From the NCBI RefSeq assembly GCF_003116835.1, contig NZ_BFFO01000005.1, positions 97,368-161,367 of the forward strand: a DNA stretch of 64,000 bases, in the 5' to 3' direction. Each line of letters starts with the position of its first letter. The first letter of the stretch is position 1. The position numbers and the translations under genes are program-made. The notes beneath the pieces are model-generated. The model ran no database searches. It was given only the letters and a program-made list of their open reading frames with translations, and had not been told where the DNA came from. Positions 9,689 through 19,427 of the stretch are shown piece after piece. The DNA is from Lactococcus termiticola. GTDB taxonomy: Bacteria > Bacillota > Bacilli > Lactobacillales > Streptococcaceae.

Positions 9689-12600
9689 TATGCTTTCTCC
9701 AATTCAGCTTTAATTTCCTTATTTGATTTCAGCTTGATTTCTCTCGAATGTTCTTTCAGATGACGATTGGCTTCAATCCGACAGATGGATTTGAGTTTAC
9801 AGTATTGACAACCAGAAAGACTAGGCTTTCCTTTTTCTCTGACAGGATTAATCTTGATTTCTCCTGATTTAAGCGTCCTTGCACCCTCTTCAAAGTGACC
9901 TTCATTCATCTTCAAAAGCTTGTCTAAATCATCTTCAGTAAACTTATTATTCTTTTGAATTTTTACAAAGTCAGGCTGATTTTCCTGTAAACTTAATCCC
10001 TGATACTTCATTTGATCCTTGAGCATTCCATCAATTTCAGAGATATGATTGATTTTTGAAAGATTCAAAGCCTCGTTTTTAATCTGAAGATAGAGGGCAC
10101 CCCAGATTTTTTGTTCTGGATAATTTTTTTTCAATACATCCAAATAAGTCAGAAGCTGTAAACTTTTCTTATCATAAGCTGACTGTAAATCAAAGTCATG
10201 ACGACTGGATTTATAGTCCACAGCGACAAGGCCGTCATCAAAGAAATTGTCAATCCTGTCAATTCGCCCTCGTAAACGAAGGTATGAAAGTTCAAAATTT
10301 CCAAGTTCCTTTGCTCCAATACCAAAAGAAGCTTCAGTTGACAGTGTTGAAAAATCTGGATTGGCAATAATTTCTTTAAGCATCACAGATGTCTGTTGGA
10401 CAATCTCTTTAAGATTAGTTGCTGCAAACCTTGATCTGGCATCCTGTTCAAAGTAGAGCTCATAATTACTATAAGTCTCGTTGAGCAACTGACCCAGGCT
10501 CTCATCAAATCGTCCTTCAGAAAGCTCTGGATCTGCCATCAGTTTTTCAAAAACTTCGTGGAAGAAATTTCCGACGATCCTTGAATCTAAGCTTAGTGGT
10601 TCAACAGCTTGTAATCTCAACGTATTCTGCAAGAAGTACTGATATTCACAGTTATAGAAGTTTTCAAAGCTTGATACTGAGACATTGATTTTGTCATTGT
10701 AAAGTTCTTTTACAGTATCTTCAGAAAGGTTGACAGTATCAATATCCCTGTCTAAACTCAACAATAAGTCCTGGAATTTAGGATTATTTTTACTGATCAA
10801 CCTGAAAATACTCCCCCAGAAGACTTCTTTTTTTTCAATCCCTGTCGTCGCTAGCTGTCGCTCAATCTCTCCAAGTGCTGAAATCATCGCCCTCTGATTG
10901 GCAATATGGCTAATGCTCTCTTCTGGATTTGTCCTTCTCATCCTTTTGAGAATTTTACCTGATTTGTCTCGGTCAACGATGACCTTCAATAAATTAGAAG
11001 TCTCGTCCTGTTCATTATCAAAGATTTCTGGACTTGATAAGATCAATTTTTGATGGGCCGCATTAACAAGTGAGAGTGAGCTAGTTAAATTCTTGCTGTA
11101 ATTTAAGGACTCAACAGCCTCCAAAAAGCGACCTTCTTCAGAAGCTTCATTGATGACCAGTCTTTCCTCATCTGTCAACAAGCTATTATTCTTACGGATA
11201 CGGGGAAAATTAGATTGGTTGAGGCCAATTGCATAGACGATGTCAGCTGCAGCAGGCTCGACCAGTGCATAATCATTGACATTTACAACATCAACATTGG
11301 CTGGAATCTGCCTATAATTAGCGTTTTTGAAGCCTATAATGATAATGTCCAGAAAATCTGAAATGCTCATTTTCTCATCAGAAAAAATAGACTGAAATTC
11401 TTCAAAATTTTTATTTAATAACTTCCAGACCTGTTCATGCTTACTTGCAAGATTTTGCTGGCTCTTTTCAAGTGCTTCTTGATAGAGGCCATTAAAGTTG
11501 ATAAGAAGTTCTGAATCCTTAAAAAACTGATCTAGCGATGATAACCAATGCCTTCCTGTCTTTTTTCCAGTCTGATTGAGAAAGTTTTGAAGGGCTGAAT
11601 CTTGAGAAAAATATCGCTCTCTGACTAATTCTACATCATCAAAGGCAAAAAACTCTTCTTTGTAAAGTGTAAAGGCATCTGTAAACTTTTTTCGCCCTTG
11701 AATATTATAAGAGCTGACATAAAGATCAAAGGCATCGATTTCATCCTGACTAATCTGACCGTAAAGTCCAGATTTCAAAAGGTTAATCAGGTCTTCAAAA
11801 CGATAATTTTTCTTTTTGATAGCATAAAGGCTCTCCAAAAATGCAATCAAGGGATGATTCGCCATTGACTCTTCCTTGGCATAAAAATAAGGAATATCAT
11901 AGAGCTCAAAAATCTGCTTGACTGGAATTTCATAGGCCGTCGGGTCGCCGACTAGGACTAACATATCCTTGAATTTTCGCCCTGCTACAATTTCCTGTCG
12001 AATAGCTTTTGCCACCGCTTCAATTTCAGCCATCTGATTTTCAGCCGACCAGATTTCGACTTGCTCGGCATCTTTTTCACTGAGACTCGTCAACTGCTCA
12101 GGAATACTATAGCTATTTTCCTCTTTGACAATATCAGTCAACTTACTGTAAACTTCATTGACTTCACTAGAATCTAAATACAGTAAATCTGCTCTGAACT
12201 TTTGACGAAAGCTTTCCATCATCTCCAATGCATCACTGTAAACAGAATTGACAAATTGCCCTGCCTTATAATCAGTTTGACTGGCGTAGGTCCCAATGAT
12301 AAGATCATCAACCTTGCCATTAATCGCATCAATAAAGGCTTCTTCCTCAGCAGAAAAACGGCTGTATCCATCGATGATAAAGACCGTATTTTTAAGTTGC
12401 TGAACGATTTGTCCTTCATTCCCAGCAATTTTAGCTGTCAAAAGCTGAAAGTCTGAAAAATTATGATAATCCTGACTTAAGGCTTCCTCAAAGGCTGTCA
12501 AAATCCTGCTGAGCTCATCAAATTTTGCAGTCCCAGCCAAATCTTCCGGACTTAAATTCCCTCTCAAGAACTCTTCTCTGAGATTGACCAGCATATCTAA

Positions 12601-12954
12601 GAAGCTAGGCGAAGCCTGTAAACTGTAATAAAGCGGGATTTCTTCCTGACTAAAATCCTTCAAGACCTTGCGAAAGAGCATGCTAAAGCCGACTTGACTG
12701 AGCTCAACCGCCTCTTGGTCTGAGATATTTCTGTCAAAATAATAAGGCAGTTGCTTAAAACGGGTCACCAAAAGGTCAAAAACAGCCGTATCTTCGCCTT
12801 CTCCCAGGCGTTCAAGAATGGATTTTTCCTTTTCAAAAGACATCGAAGAAGGCACAATATAATAGACCTTTTTGCCTTCTGCCATAAGGCTTCTAGCCTT
12901 ATTCAGAAGTTCTCCACTTAAATCCTGATTGATTTCACTATAAATAATCTGCAT
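9688..12954 (-). CDS. rexB: ATP-dependent nuclease subunit B (RexB/AddB)
   Basis: The 1088-residue partner of RexA. As in lactococcal and streptococcal RexB, the N-terminus (YYIVPSSMSFEKEK) lacks the Walker A motif of Bacillus AddB, so the motor is RexA alone. The C-terminal nuclease has VAVDYKSSR. Four cysteines for the family iron-sulphur cluster are visible: one in NCEYQYF and three in GCQYCKLKSIC. It is translated just upstream of rexA. Nine copies of the octamer CTGTAAAC lie in rexA and rexB. Confidence 0.95.
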   Translation of the reverse strand: MQIIYSEINQDLSGELLNKARSLMAEGKKVYYIVPSSMSFEKEKSILERLGEGEDTAVFDLLVTRFKQLPYYFDRNISDQEAVELSQVGFSMLFRKVLKDFSQEEIPLYYSLQASPSFLDMLVNLREEFLRGNLSPEDLAGTAKFDELSRILTAFEEALSQDYHNFSDFQLLTAKIAGNEGQIVQQLKNTVFIIDGYSRFSAEEEAFIDAINGKVDDLIIGTYASQTDYKAGQFVNSVYSDALEMMESFRQKFRADLLYLDSSEVNEVYSKLTDIVKEENSYSIPEQLTSLSEKDAEQVEIWSAENQMAEIEAVAKAIRQEIVAGRKFKDMLVLVGDPTAYEIPVKQIFELYDIPYFYAKEESMANHPLIAFLESLYAIKKKNYRFEDLINLLKSGLYGQISQDEIDAFDLYVSSYNIQGRKKFTDAFTLYKEEFFAFDDVELVRERYFSQDSALQNFLNQTGKKTGRHWLSSLDQFFKDSELLINFNGLYQEALEKSQQNLASKHEQVWKLLNKNFEEFQSIFSDEKMSISDFLDIIIIGFKNANYRQIPANVDVVNVNDYALVEPAAADIVYAIGLNQSNFPRIRKNNSLLTDEERLVINEASEEGRFLEAVESLNYSKNLTSSLSLVNAAHQKLILSSPEIFDNEQDETSNLLKVIVDRDKSGKILKRMRRTNPEESISHIANQRAMISALGEIERQLATTGIEKKEVFWGSIFRLISKNNPKFQDLLLSLDRDIDTVNLSEDTVKELYNDKINVSVSSFENFYNCEYQYFLQNTLRLQAVEPLSLDSRIVGNFFHEVFEKLMADPELSEGRFDESLGQLLNETYSNYELYFEQDARSRFAATNLKEIVQQTSVMLKEIIANPDFSTLSTEASFGIGAKELGNFELSYLRLRGRIDRIDNFFDDGLVAVDYKSSRHDFDLQSAYDKKSLQLLTYLDVLKKNYPEQKIWGALYLQIKNEALNLSKINHISEIDGMLKDQMKYQGLSLQENQPDFVKIQKNNKFTEDDLDKLLKMNEGHFEEGARTLKSGEIKINPVREKGKPSLSGCQYCKLKSICRIEANRHLKEHSREIKLKSNKEIKAELEKA

Positions 12955-12965
12955 ATCTGCCTCAC

Positions 12966-12997
12966 AAAAAAATAGACCTAAGATTTTCTTAAGTCTA
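12966..12997 (-). terminator. Terminator of dnaN
   Basis: On the minus strand an 11-bp stem (TAGACTTAAGA / TCTTAGGTCTA, 3-nt loop) is followed by seven T. It lies between dnaN and rexB. A TGC-TATGAT -10-like box abuts the stem at 12997-13002 and could start rexB transcription. Confidence 0.85.
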
Positions 12998-13008
12998 TCA
13001 TAGCATAA

Positions 13009-14151
13009 TTAATTGGTTCTGACAGGTGTTACCAGTTGAACGAAGTCGTTGGTCTCAATGCTTGGCTGGAGTGTAAAGGGCCGGACATTTGAGATAAAGC
13101 GGATTTGCACTTCAGGCGATTTCAAAACCTTGAGGGCATCAATCAGATATTGTGGGTTAAAGCTGATGGCAATGTCTGCCCCTTCTTTAGCAAGGACAGT
13201 CATATCTTCATGGACAGAGCCGACTTCAGGCGAGTTGGCGGTCGTTACTACGCTATCGCCAGAAACTGTTAATTTGACAGTCCCGTTTGACGTTGCATTG
13301 GCCAGAAGTCTTGCCCGGTCCATAACATGACGAAGCTCAGAAACATCAAAGGTCAAACTCAGCGTATAGTCTGAAACTTGTGGAATCAGGCGGTCTGTTT
13401 CAGGATAATTTCCTTCAATCAAACGACTATAAAAGCTGATATTTTCATTTTGGAAAAGGACTTGATTGTGAGCAATAAAGAGATTGATTTCTTCATCATC
13501 ATTGTTGAAAACATTTCTAAAGCTGTTGATAGACTTAGCAGGAATGACCACGTCAAAGTCTTCCGTCATATTTTCAAGCTCCACAATCCGCTGACTCATC
13601 CGGTGAGAGTCAGTCGCAACAGCCTTGAGGCTCTTATTGTCCGTCAACATCAGGTGGACACCTGTAAAAATAGGGCGACTTTCCTGTGTGCTGACAGCAA
13701 AGACAGTTTCAGAGAAGATTTCCTTGAGTTGCCCAGCCTTGATTTTCAAAGGATTTTCCTTAGAAATTTCTTGAATTCGTGGATAAACTTCAGCATCCAG
13801 ACCATTCAGTGTGATTTCTGATTTGCCTGATGTGACGATAATCTGATGGTTGTCAATTTCTTTGAGTTCTAGCGTGACATCTGGCATCTGAGCAACGACA
13901 GAATCAAAGAAGCTGGCTTCTACCAAGATGCTACCAGTGCCTGAAATCAACATGCTGGCATCTTTATCAGAAGCGGGAAGGAAGTTTTCAATAGAAATCT
14001 GGCCGTTTGAGCCTGTTAAGCTAATGCCTTCATTGCTGACAACAATTTTTAATTTGCTGAGAGCTGGAATGGCTACCTTAGAACCAATGGCTTGTTTGGT
14101 AATCCGAAGTGCGTTGAGGAAGGCTGCTTTATTAATGGATAATTGAATCAT
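13009..14151 (-). CDS. dnaN: DNA polymerase III sliding clamp, beta subunit
   Basis: The 380-residue ring-forming clamp tethers replicative and repair polymerases to DNA. The beginning [22 protein letters not shown] and the end [22 protein letters not shown] are typical, and three repeated clamp folds fill the length. AAAGGAG precedes the ATG. The gene lies immediately downstream of the dnaA-dnaN origin region and ends in a strong terminator. Confidence 0.97.
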   Translation of the reverse strand: MIQLSINKAAFLNALRITKQAIGSKVAIPALSKLKIVVSNEGISLTGSNGQISIENFLPASDKDASMLISGTGSILVEASFFDSVVAQMPDVTLELKEIDNHQIIVTSGKSEITLNGLDAEVYPRIQEISKENPLKIKAGQLKEIFSETVFAVSTQESRPIFTGVHLMLTDNKSLKAVATDSHRMSQRIVELENMTEDFDVVIPAKSINSFRNVFNNDDEEINLFIAHNQVLFQNENISFYSRLIEGNYPETDRLIPQVSDYTLSLTFDVSELRHVMDRARLLANATSNGTVKLTVSGDSVVTTANSPEVGSVHEDMTVLAKEGADIAISFNPQYLIDALKVLKSPEVQIRFISNVRPFTLQPSIETNDFVQLVTPVRTN

Positions 14152-14159
14152 GGGACTCC

Positions 14160-14281
14160 TTTATATATATTATTTAATAATAAATAGTAGTAGTAGGTCA
14201 GGGGATAAACTGGAAAAGTTGAAGTAATCCAGTCATAGTGCTAAAATCTTCTCGGAAAAGTCCGGGAAAAAATGTGGAAAA
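14160..14281. other. oriC: oriC unwinding region between dnaA and dnaN
   Basis: Read in the dnaA-to-dnaN direction, this gap has a DnaA box TTTTCCACA (14273-14281). Two degenerate boxes come next (TTTTCCAGT at 14210-14218, GTTTATCCC at 14202-14210), then a short GC-rich step. Four TAG repeats on the plus strand (14185-14196) continue into TAA-type triplets, and an AT-rich stretch (14160-14184) follows. This is the order box, GC-rich, DnaA-trio, AT-rich described for Bacillus subtilis oriC, where DnaA filaments open the duplex. Confidence 0.8.
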
Positions 14282-14290
14282 CTTTTTAAC

Positions 14291-15679
14291 TTATTTTAAC
14301 TTCTGTTTGATTTGATCAATGTCTTTTTGAAGTTGTTGATCGGTATTCATCAGCTCAGAAATCTTATTATAAGAGTGCATGACGGTTGTGTGGTCACGCC
14401 CACCAAATTCACCACCAATGGCAGGCAGGCTAAGTGCCATCAAATCCCGAATCAGAAACATAGCGACCTGCCTTGCAAAGGCAATTTCCTTGTTTCGCTT
14501 AATGCCAATCATGTCTGAAACAGCGACCATGTAGTGCTTAGAGACCACGTCTTGGATTTTCTTAACGGTCAGATTATTGAGCGGTTGGGCATGGTTGTTT
14601 TGGATATTTCTTAGGGCCTTGCTGGCGGCATCAATATCGACCTTTTGCATCTTATTGGTCTTGGCATAGAAGTCGACCAGGTTCAGTGCCCCTTCAAGCT
14701 CACGGACATTGGAGTCAATCTGGCCAGCGATATAGGCCAGGACCTCTTGAGGAATCTCTGTGGCGAGATGTTCAGACTTCTTCATAAGAATTGCCATCCG
14801 GGTCTCATAGTCAGGAGCTGTGATGTCTGTGGTCAAGCCCCAACCAAAGCGACTGACGAGACGGTCTTCCAGATTATTAAGTTCTGTGGGTGGCCGGTCT
14901 GAGGTCAGGACAATCTGTGCCCCTTTTTCATAGAGGGCATTAAAAGTATAGAAAAGTTCAGATTTTGTCTTTTCCTGCTCTGGATTGAAGAATTGGACAT
15001 CGTCAAGAAGCAGGAGGTCAAGGTTTCGATAGGTGTTTTCAAAATCCTTGAGCTTACCGTTGGTAGCTGCAGTGACATAGTCATTGACAAAGTTTTCCGC
15101 TGAAGCATACATGACACGGGCATAAGGATTATCCTTGAGCATCTCATTGCCGATGGCATACATCAGATGGGTCTTACCAAATCCAGAGCCACCGTGAATA
15201 AAGAGGGGATTGTAGATGGAGCCAGGACTGTCTGAAACCGCGATAGCAGCTCCCAGGGCCAACTGGTTCCCATCCCCTTGGATAAAGTTTTCAAAAGACT
15301 TATTCGGGTTGACCTTAGTTTGTGCGACCGGTGTTTTTTCACGGACACTTTGCAGGTCATGTTCTAATTCATTGATTTCTTGAATGTCGTCAGTTTTTAA
15401 TTTTTCAAGCTCATCTGTTGAAAGCTCATCTGAAGCGTAGGTTTTGATAGAGACAGGCTCGCCAAAGACCTCAAAGGCGGCGGTTCGGATCAGGTCCGTC
15501 TGTCCCTTCCAAAAGTCCTTATGCATCTGTGAGACGATAAGAATGGAGGCCACCCCTTTTTCAACAGAAAGAAGTTGACTGGGTTCTATAAAAAATTCAT
15601 AAGCTTGAGCTTTAAGATGCTTTTTGGCGAGTTCATTGACCCGATTCCAAAACTGCTTATCTTCGCTGGTTAAGGGCAT
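14291..15679 (-). CDS. dnaA: Chromosomal replication initiator DnaA
   Basis: The 462-residue AAA+ initiator binds DnaA boxes and opens oriC. Domain I begins [15 protein letters not shown]+ motifs are Walker [11 protein letters not shown] and Walker [10 protein letters not shown]. The domain IV DNA-binding signature is [11 protein letters not shown]. An in-frame ATG further upstream (15772) would add 31 residues foreign to the family, so I take 15679. The Shine-Dalgarno is weak (AGAAAG). The promoter at 15714-15719 is bordered by DnaA boxes, consistent with autoregulation. Confidence 0.96.
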   Translation of the reverse strand: MPLTSEDKQFWNRVNELAKKHLKAQAYEFFIEPSQLLSVEKGVASILIVSQMHKDFWKGQTDLIRTAAFEVFGEPVSIKTYASDELSTDELEKLKTDDIQEINELEHDLQSVREKTPVAQTKVNPNKSFENFIQGDGNQLALGAAIAVSDSPGSIYNPLFIHGGSGFGKTHLMYAIGNEMLKDNPYARVMYASAENFVNDYVTAATNGKLKDFENTYRNLDLLLLDDVQFFNPEQEKTKSELFYTFNALYEKGAQIVLTSDRPPTELNNLEDRLVSRFGWGLTTDITAPDYETRMAILMKKSEHLATEIPQEVLAYIAGQIDSNVRELEGALNLVDFYAKTNKMQKVDIDAASKALRNIQNNHAQPLNNLTVKKIQDVVSKHYMVAVSDMIGIKRNKEIAFARQVAMFLIRDLMALSLPAIGGEFGGRDHTTVMHSYNKISELMNTDQQLQKDIDQIKQKLK

Positions 15680-15713
15680 ATTGTTACTTTCTATGGGAAA
15701 AATCGTATGCTTT

Positions 15714-15719
15714 ATTATA
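15714..15719 (-). promoter_or_regulatory. Extended -10 box of dnaA
   Basis: The minus strand reads GATGATATAATAAAG, i.e. TG-A-TATAAT, giving a leader of roughly 28 nt. A DnaA box (15736-15744) lies where the -35 would be. Confidence 0.6.
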
Positions 15720-15735
15720 TCATCTTGAAGAGACT

Positions 15736-15956
15736 TTTTCCACAAGCAAAATAAAAGGAGAAGTTTTTTCACAGTTGTGCAAAAAAGCTTGTGTAAAACT
15801 TGTGGATTTGTGCAAATTTCAAAGATTTACACAAAAAGAAGCTTGATTTTCCACTATTTTTATTAGTTTTCCACAAAAGTGGAGAAAAACTTTTCTCTTG
15901 AAAAGCATGTGGAAAAAAATGTTTTGAGTTTGACTTTTCCTTTGGCCTGTGAAAAA
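15736..15956. promoter_or_regulatory. DnaA-box cluster upstream of dnaA
   Basis: Ten box-like sites share the form wTTTnCACA or TTTTnCACA. Plus strand: 15736-15744, 15765-15773, 15825-15833, 15867-15875. Minus strand: 15776-15784, 15790-15798, 15809-15817, 15908-15916, 15948-15956, and a poorer one at 15801-15809. None has the classical TTATCCACA; the third base is T. No coding sequence lies here. Together with the dnaA-dnaN gap this makes a bipartite origin around dnaA. Confidence 0.8.
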
Positions 15957-15977
15957 ATCTGTTGAAAAAAATAAGGC

Positions 15978-16006
15978 TTGACAAGGCTCTTAGATTTTGA
16001 TAAACT
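15978..16006 (+). promoter_or_regulatory. Promoter of tRNA-Glu
   Basis: TTGACA at 15978-15983, a 17-bp spacer, and TAAACT at 16001-16006 preceded by TG. The tRNA starts about 20 nt downstream. Confidence 0.75.
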
Positions 16007-16026
16007 TATGAAGTTGTTAAAACTCA

Positions 16027-16098
16027 GGTCCGTTGGTCAAGGGGTTAAGACACCGCCTTTTCACGGCGGTAACACGGGTTCGAATCCCGTACGGACTA
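16027..16098 (+). tRNA. tRNA-Glu (TTC)
   Basis: This is a complete 72-nt cloverleaf. The acceptor is GGTCCGT paired with ACGGACT (first pair G-U). The anticodon stem CCGCC/GGCGG holds loop TTTTCAC with anticodon TTC. The T arm is ACGGG-TTCGAAT-CCCGT and the discriminator is A. CCA is not encoded. A single tRNA with its own promoter and terminator lies beside the origin. Confidence 0.97.
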
Positions 16099-16102
16099 TA
16101 TT

Positions 16103-16129
16103 AAAAATCAGCCTTTGGCTGATTTTTTT
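16103..16129. terminator. Bidirectional terminator between tRNA-Glu and the P-ATPase gene
   Basis: AAAATCAGCC-TTT-GGCTGATTTTTTT: a 10-bp stem with T-run on the plus strand and a T-run on the minus strand too, so it can serve both converging units. Confidence 0.9.
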
Positions 16130-16141
16130 GTTTCATTTACT

Positions 16142-18754
16142 TTACTGGATGAAAGGCTTGCCTTGCTTTCTGAGAATAGCCTTGGTCAGCTCAATGACAA
16201 GGACTGATACGAGGCTGAGTCCAATAGCAATCAACCAATGGTAGCCGGTCATCGGCACGATTTCTAGGACATTCATCAGGAAGGGCACCTGAGTAAAGAC
16301 AGCCGTAATAGATAGCGAGAGCAAGGTCGTCCCAAAGACCATCCGGTTGCTTAACAAGCCCATCTTCAAGATAGATTCATTGCTTCTGGCATTGAAGACG
16401 TTGATTGTAGAAGCAAGTGTCAAGACGATGAAGGCCATGGTTTGCCCCAACTGATGACTGCCGACCATACCGCCTACTTCTAGGAAGCGACCAATAGCAA
16501 AGCCAGATAGGACTGTGATGATAAAGGCGGTCGAGCAGACAGCGATTCGTTTTCCGACACCTCTTGAGAATAGGCTCTCAGTCACACCAATCGGCGGTCG
16601 CTCCATGATTTCTTTGTCTGCCTTCTCACGAGAGAGGCCGAAACCTGGAATCCCATCAGCCAGGACATTGATGTAGAGAAGTTGTATCCCTGTGAATGGC
16701 AATCCCCAGCCGATGATGGCACCAATCAGCATGGTCATAATTTCAGCGACATTAGCCGATAAGAGGTAGTAGATGGTCTTTTTGATGTTAGTATAGACCC
16801 GCCGGCCCTCTCTGACAGCCCCGACGATGGTCTCAAAGTTGTCATCAGCCAGGACGATGTCAGAGGCTGATTTAGCAACCTCTGTCCCTGTGATACCCAT
16901 AGCCGTCCCGACATCAGCGGCCCGAAGGCTGGGAGCATCGTTGACCCCATCGCCAGTCATGGCAACAATCTGCCCTTTTTCCTGCCAGGTCTTGACAATC
17001 CTGAGCTTATCTTCTGGAGATACCCGGGCGTAGACTGAAATTTTCTCAATATTTTCTTTTAATTCTTCATCTGTCATATGGCTTAGCCGGATGCCATCAA
17101 CGACCTGGTCATTCTCTCTATAAATATCGAGCTCATAGGCAATAGCCTTGGCGGTCAAGGCATGGTCGCCAGTGATCATGATAGGTTTGATACCAGCCCT
17201 TCTTGCTTCTGTCACAGCCTGCTTAGACTCTGGTCGTGGCGGGTCAATCATGCCGACAATCCCCAGGAATGTCTGATTTTCTTCAAGTTTTTCCAGGTCT
17301 GATGGCAAGTTATCCACAATCTTGTGGGAAAGTGCTAAAACCCTGAGGGCAGATTCAGCAAATTGGTCGTGGATGTCAAAGGCTTCAGGGAGATTATCTG
17401 GAGCCAGACGGTCAAAGGCCCCTTTGGTCAAGACCAGGTATTTCTCACCGTAAGGAAGGACGACCGTCATCTTTTTCCGCTTGGAATCAAAGGGAATTTC
17501 GATGATTCGCTTGGCTTCATGCTTGAAAGGATAGATTTCCTTGTCAATGGCAAAGCGGAGAATCGCTGCTTCTGTTGGGTCGCCCAAGACCTCCCAGTTC
17601 TCCTCTTCTTTATTAAAGTGGGCACTGGCATTGCTGGCCAAGATAAATTGCTCAATGAAGCGGGTCTCTGCATCCGTGATATGGCCGTGTTCATAGACCT
17701 GGTGTCCATGGAGCCAGAACTTCTGGATAGACATCTGGTTTTGTGTCAGTGTCCCTGTCTTGTCTGAGGCAATGACGGTCGCATTTCCAAGGGTTTCTAC
17801 GGCTGGAATATTACGGATGATGGCACGCCGGTGGGCCATATTCTCCACACCATAAATCAGGCTCAGTGTGACGATAACAGGCAGGGTCTCAGGGACAGCA
17901 GCAACACCAAGGACAGCAGCCGTCATTAAATTATCGACTAATGGAATATTCCCATAGAGGATATTGATGAAAAAGATGATGGCACCAGCACCAAAGGCGA
18001 TGAAGGCAAGGCGTTTTGCCAGGGTGTCAATCCGTTTTTGCAGGGGTGTCTTTCCCTTGACCTGTTCTTCTAGGAGGCTGGCAATCTGTCCCATCTGAGA
18101 CTGGTTTCCGACGGCGACAACAATACCTTCTGCTGTCCCATTTAAGACATTAGTCCCTGAAAAGACCATATTAATCTGGTCTCCTAAAGGCACTTCTTGG
18201 CTGATGACTGCCTTGGCATCCTTTTCAATTGGCTCAGATTCACCTGTCAACGAACTCTCGTCAATCTGTAAACTACTGCTTGACAGCAGTCGAATATCAG
18301 CTCCTACCTGGACACCGGCTGTCAACTTGATCAAATCCCCACAGACCAGCTCACTTGAAGGAATGGTCTGGGTCTTGCCATCACGGATGACAGTTGAGGT
18401 CGGAGAAGAGAGCTTTTTCAGGGCTGATAAGGCATTTTCTGCCCGGCTTTCCTGGAAGATAGCCATGACGACATTGATACTGACAATAATCAAAATGACA
18501 GCAGTCTTCGTATAATTTCCATCTCCAATGAAGGCCAAATAGCTTGAAAACACCGCTACTGTCAGCAGAATGATATTCATGATTTCTAAGAGATGATGGC
18601 CAATCTTCTTAAAAATCCCTTCTTTTTTAGCTTCAGAAAATTCATTGGAGCCGTAGCTTTCACGAGAAAATTTGACCTGCTTCTGGCTTAATCCCGTCTG
18701 ATCCTTATGGTAATAGGCTTTTATTTTTTCTATACTTTCAGTTTTATGGTTCAT
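16142..18754 (-). CDS. Cation-translocating P-type ATPase, Ca2+ (type II) class
   Basis: The 870-residue P-type pump has an N-terminal cation ATPase domain and the actuator motif SLTGESEPIEK. The phosphorylation site is SDKTGTLTQNQM, with hinge motifs MTGDHALTAKA and MTGDGVNDAPS. M4 reads VPETLPVIVT, differing from the common PEGLP but retaining the glutamate. M5 ANVAEI and M6 INVLADG supply the N/E and N/D ligands expected of Ca2+ (possibly Mn2+) pumps. AAGGAGG lies just before the ATG at 18754. It converges on tRNA-Glu. Substrate is inferred from class. Confidence 0.9.
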   Translation of the reverse strand: MNHKTESIEKIKAYYHKDQTGLSQKQVKFSRESYGSNEFSEAKKEGIFKKIGHHLLEIMNIILLTVAVFSSYLAFIGDGNYTKTAVILIIVSINVVMAIFQESRAENALSALKKLSSPTSTVIRDGKTQTIPSSELVCGDLIKLTAGVQVGADIRLLSSSSLQIDESSLTGESEPIEKDAKAVISQEVPLGDQINMVFSGTNVLNGTAEGIVVAVGNQSQMGQIASLLEEQVKGKTPLQKRIDTLAKRLAFIAFGAGAIIFFINILYGNIPLVDNLMTAAVLGVAAVPETLPVIVTLSLIYGVENMAHRRAIIRNIPAVETLGNATVIASDKTGTLTQNQMSIQKFWLHGHQVYEHGHITDAETRFIEQFILASNASAHFNKEEENWEVLGDPTEAAILRFAIDKEIYPFKHEAKRIIEIPFDSKRKKMTVVLPYGEKYLVLTKGAFDRLAPDNLPEAFDIHDQFAESALRVLALSHKIVDNLPSDLEKLEENQTFLGIVGMIDPPRPESKQAVTEARRAGIKPIMITGDHALTAKAIAYELDIYRENDQVVDGIRLSHMTDEELKENIEKISVYARVSPEDKLRIVKTWQEKGQIVAMTGDGVNDAPSLRAADVGTAMGITGTEVAKSASDIVLADDNFETIVGAVREGRRVYTNIKKTIYYLLSANVAEIMTMLIGAIIGWGLPFTGIQLLYINVLADGIPGFGLSREKADKEIMERPPIGVTESLFSRGVGKRIAVCSTAFIITVLSGFAIGRFLEVGGMVGSHQLGQTMAFIVLTLASTINVFNARSNESILKMGLLSNRMVFGTTLLSLSITAVFTQVPFLMNVLEIVPMTGYHWLIAIGLSLVSVLVIELTKAILRKQGKPFIQ

Positions 18755-18840
18755 CCTGTCCTCCTTTTTGCGAAAATAGTTCTAATTTAATTTTAATATA
18801 TTTCTTTCTTTCCGAGAAATAATATCCTTTTAGACAGGGG

Positions 18841-18869
18841 TTTACTAATTGACAGACTTATGATATTAT
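18841..18869 (+). promoter_or_regulatory. Promoter of the DUF536 gene
   Basis: TTTACT (18841-18846), 17 bp, then TATTAT (18864-18869) preceded by TGA. The box ends 7 nt before the ATG, and no Shine-Dalgarno is present, so the mRNA is probably leaderless. Confidence 0.65.
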
Positions 18870-18876
18870 TGTAAAC

Positions 18877-19359
18877 ATGAATACGAAAACAGTGACAGAA
18901 CTCGCAGGGCTCTTTGGTGTAACCCGTCAAGCGATGAATAAACGTGTAAAGTCTCTTGCTTCAGAATACGTCGAAAAAAATGAAAAAAACATTACGGTTG
19001 TCAAGCAAGAAGGCATCCATCAGCTTGAACAGTTAATGGGGAAGGTTGTCACTGCTGAAGCTGAAGTGGTTGACAAGCCAGATTTGAGCCAGACAACCGA
19101 GCTTTCCTTAAAAGATGACTCAGGAATGTTAGACTTGGTCAGAAATCTCATGAGGGATAAAAACTCTGAAATTGATCAACTTCATCATCAACTGACTGTA
19201 AAAGACCAACAGTTGGCTGAAAAGGACAAGCAGATCCAACGTCAACAAGAGATGATGGAAAAGGCTCTGGGCGACCAGCAACAATTCTTTGTTGAGCTTC
19301 AAGAGCAGATGAAGACAGCTGGTAATAGAGGCTTCTTCGCCCGCCTCTTTGGAAAATAG
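18877..19359 (+). CDS. DUF536-type protein with N-terminal helix-turn-helix
   Basis: The 160-residue product has an N-terminal HTH (TVTELAGLFGVTRQAMNKRVKSL), a variable middle, and a long helical Q/K-rich stretch (residues about 95-150) with the family's EKDKQIQRQQEMMEKAL pattern. The C-terminus is a short GNRGFFARLFGK tail. Such proteins accompany replication genes on lactococcal plasmids; chromosomal copies also occur. A DNA-binding role is likely, but the target is unknown. It is followed by its own terminator. Confidence 0.7.
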   Translation: MNTKTVTELAGLFGVTRQAMNKRVKSLASEYVEKNEKNITVVKQEGIHQLEQLMGKVVTAEAEVVDKPDLSQTTELSLKDDSGMLDLVRNLMRDKNSEIDQLHHQLTVKDQQLAEKDKQIQRQQEMMEKALGDQQQFFVELQEQMKTAGNRGFFARLFGK

Positions 19360-19371
19360 AATAATAAAGTA

Positions 19372-19400
19372 GAACATTTCTTTTTGAGGGATGTTTTTTC
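19372..19400 (+). terminator. Terminator after the DUF536 gene
   Basis: AACATTTC and GGGATGTT pair (with G-U pairs) around a 7-nt loop, followed by a T-run. The next gene's -10 TATAAT (19401-19406) directly abuts it. Confidence 0.65.
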
Positions 19401-19406
19401 TATAAT
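19401..19406 (+). promoter_or_regulatory. -10 box of the DUF697 gene
   Basis: TATAAT directly after the preceding terminator, with a GGGGG ribosome-binding stretch 19 nt downstream. Confidence 0.5.
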
Positions 19407-19427
19407 AAATGTGAATGGGGGATTGTA

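Noticed and set aside
15769..15984. A 71-codon frame on the minus strand across the dnaA upstream region
   Set aside because: It consists of the DnaA-box cluster read as codons, has no ribosome site, and resembles no known protein.
18755..18876. Riboswitch before the Ca2+-type ATPase
   Set aside because: The intergenic space on that side is short, and AAGGAGG lies next to the start, leaving no room for a folded aptamer.
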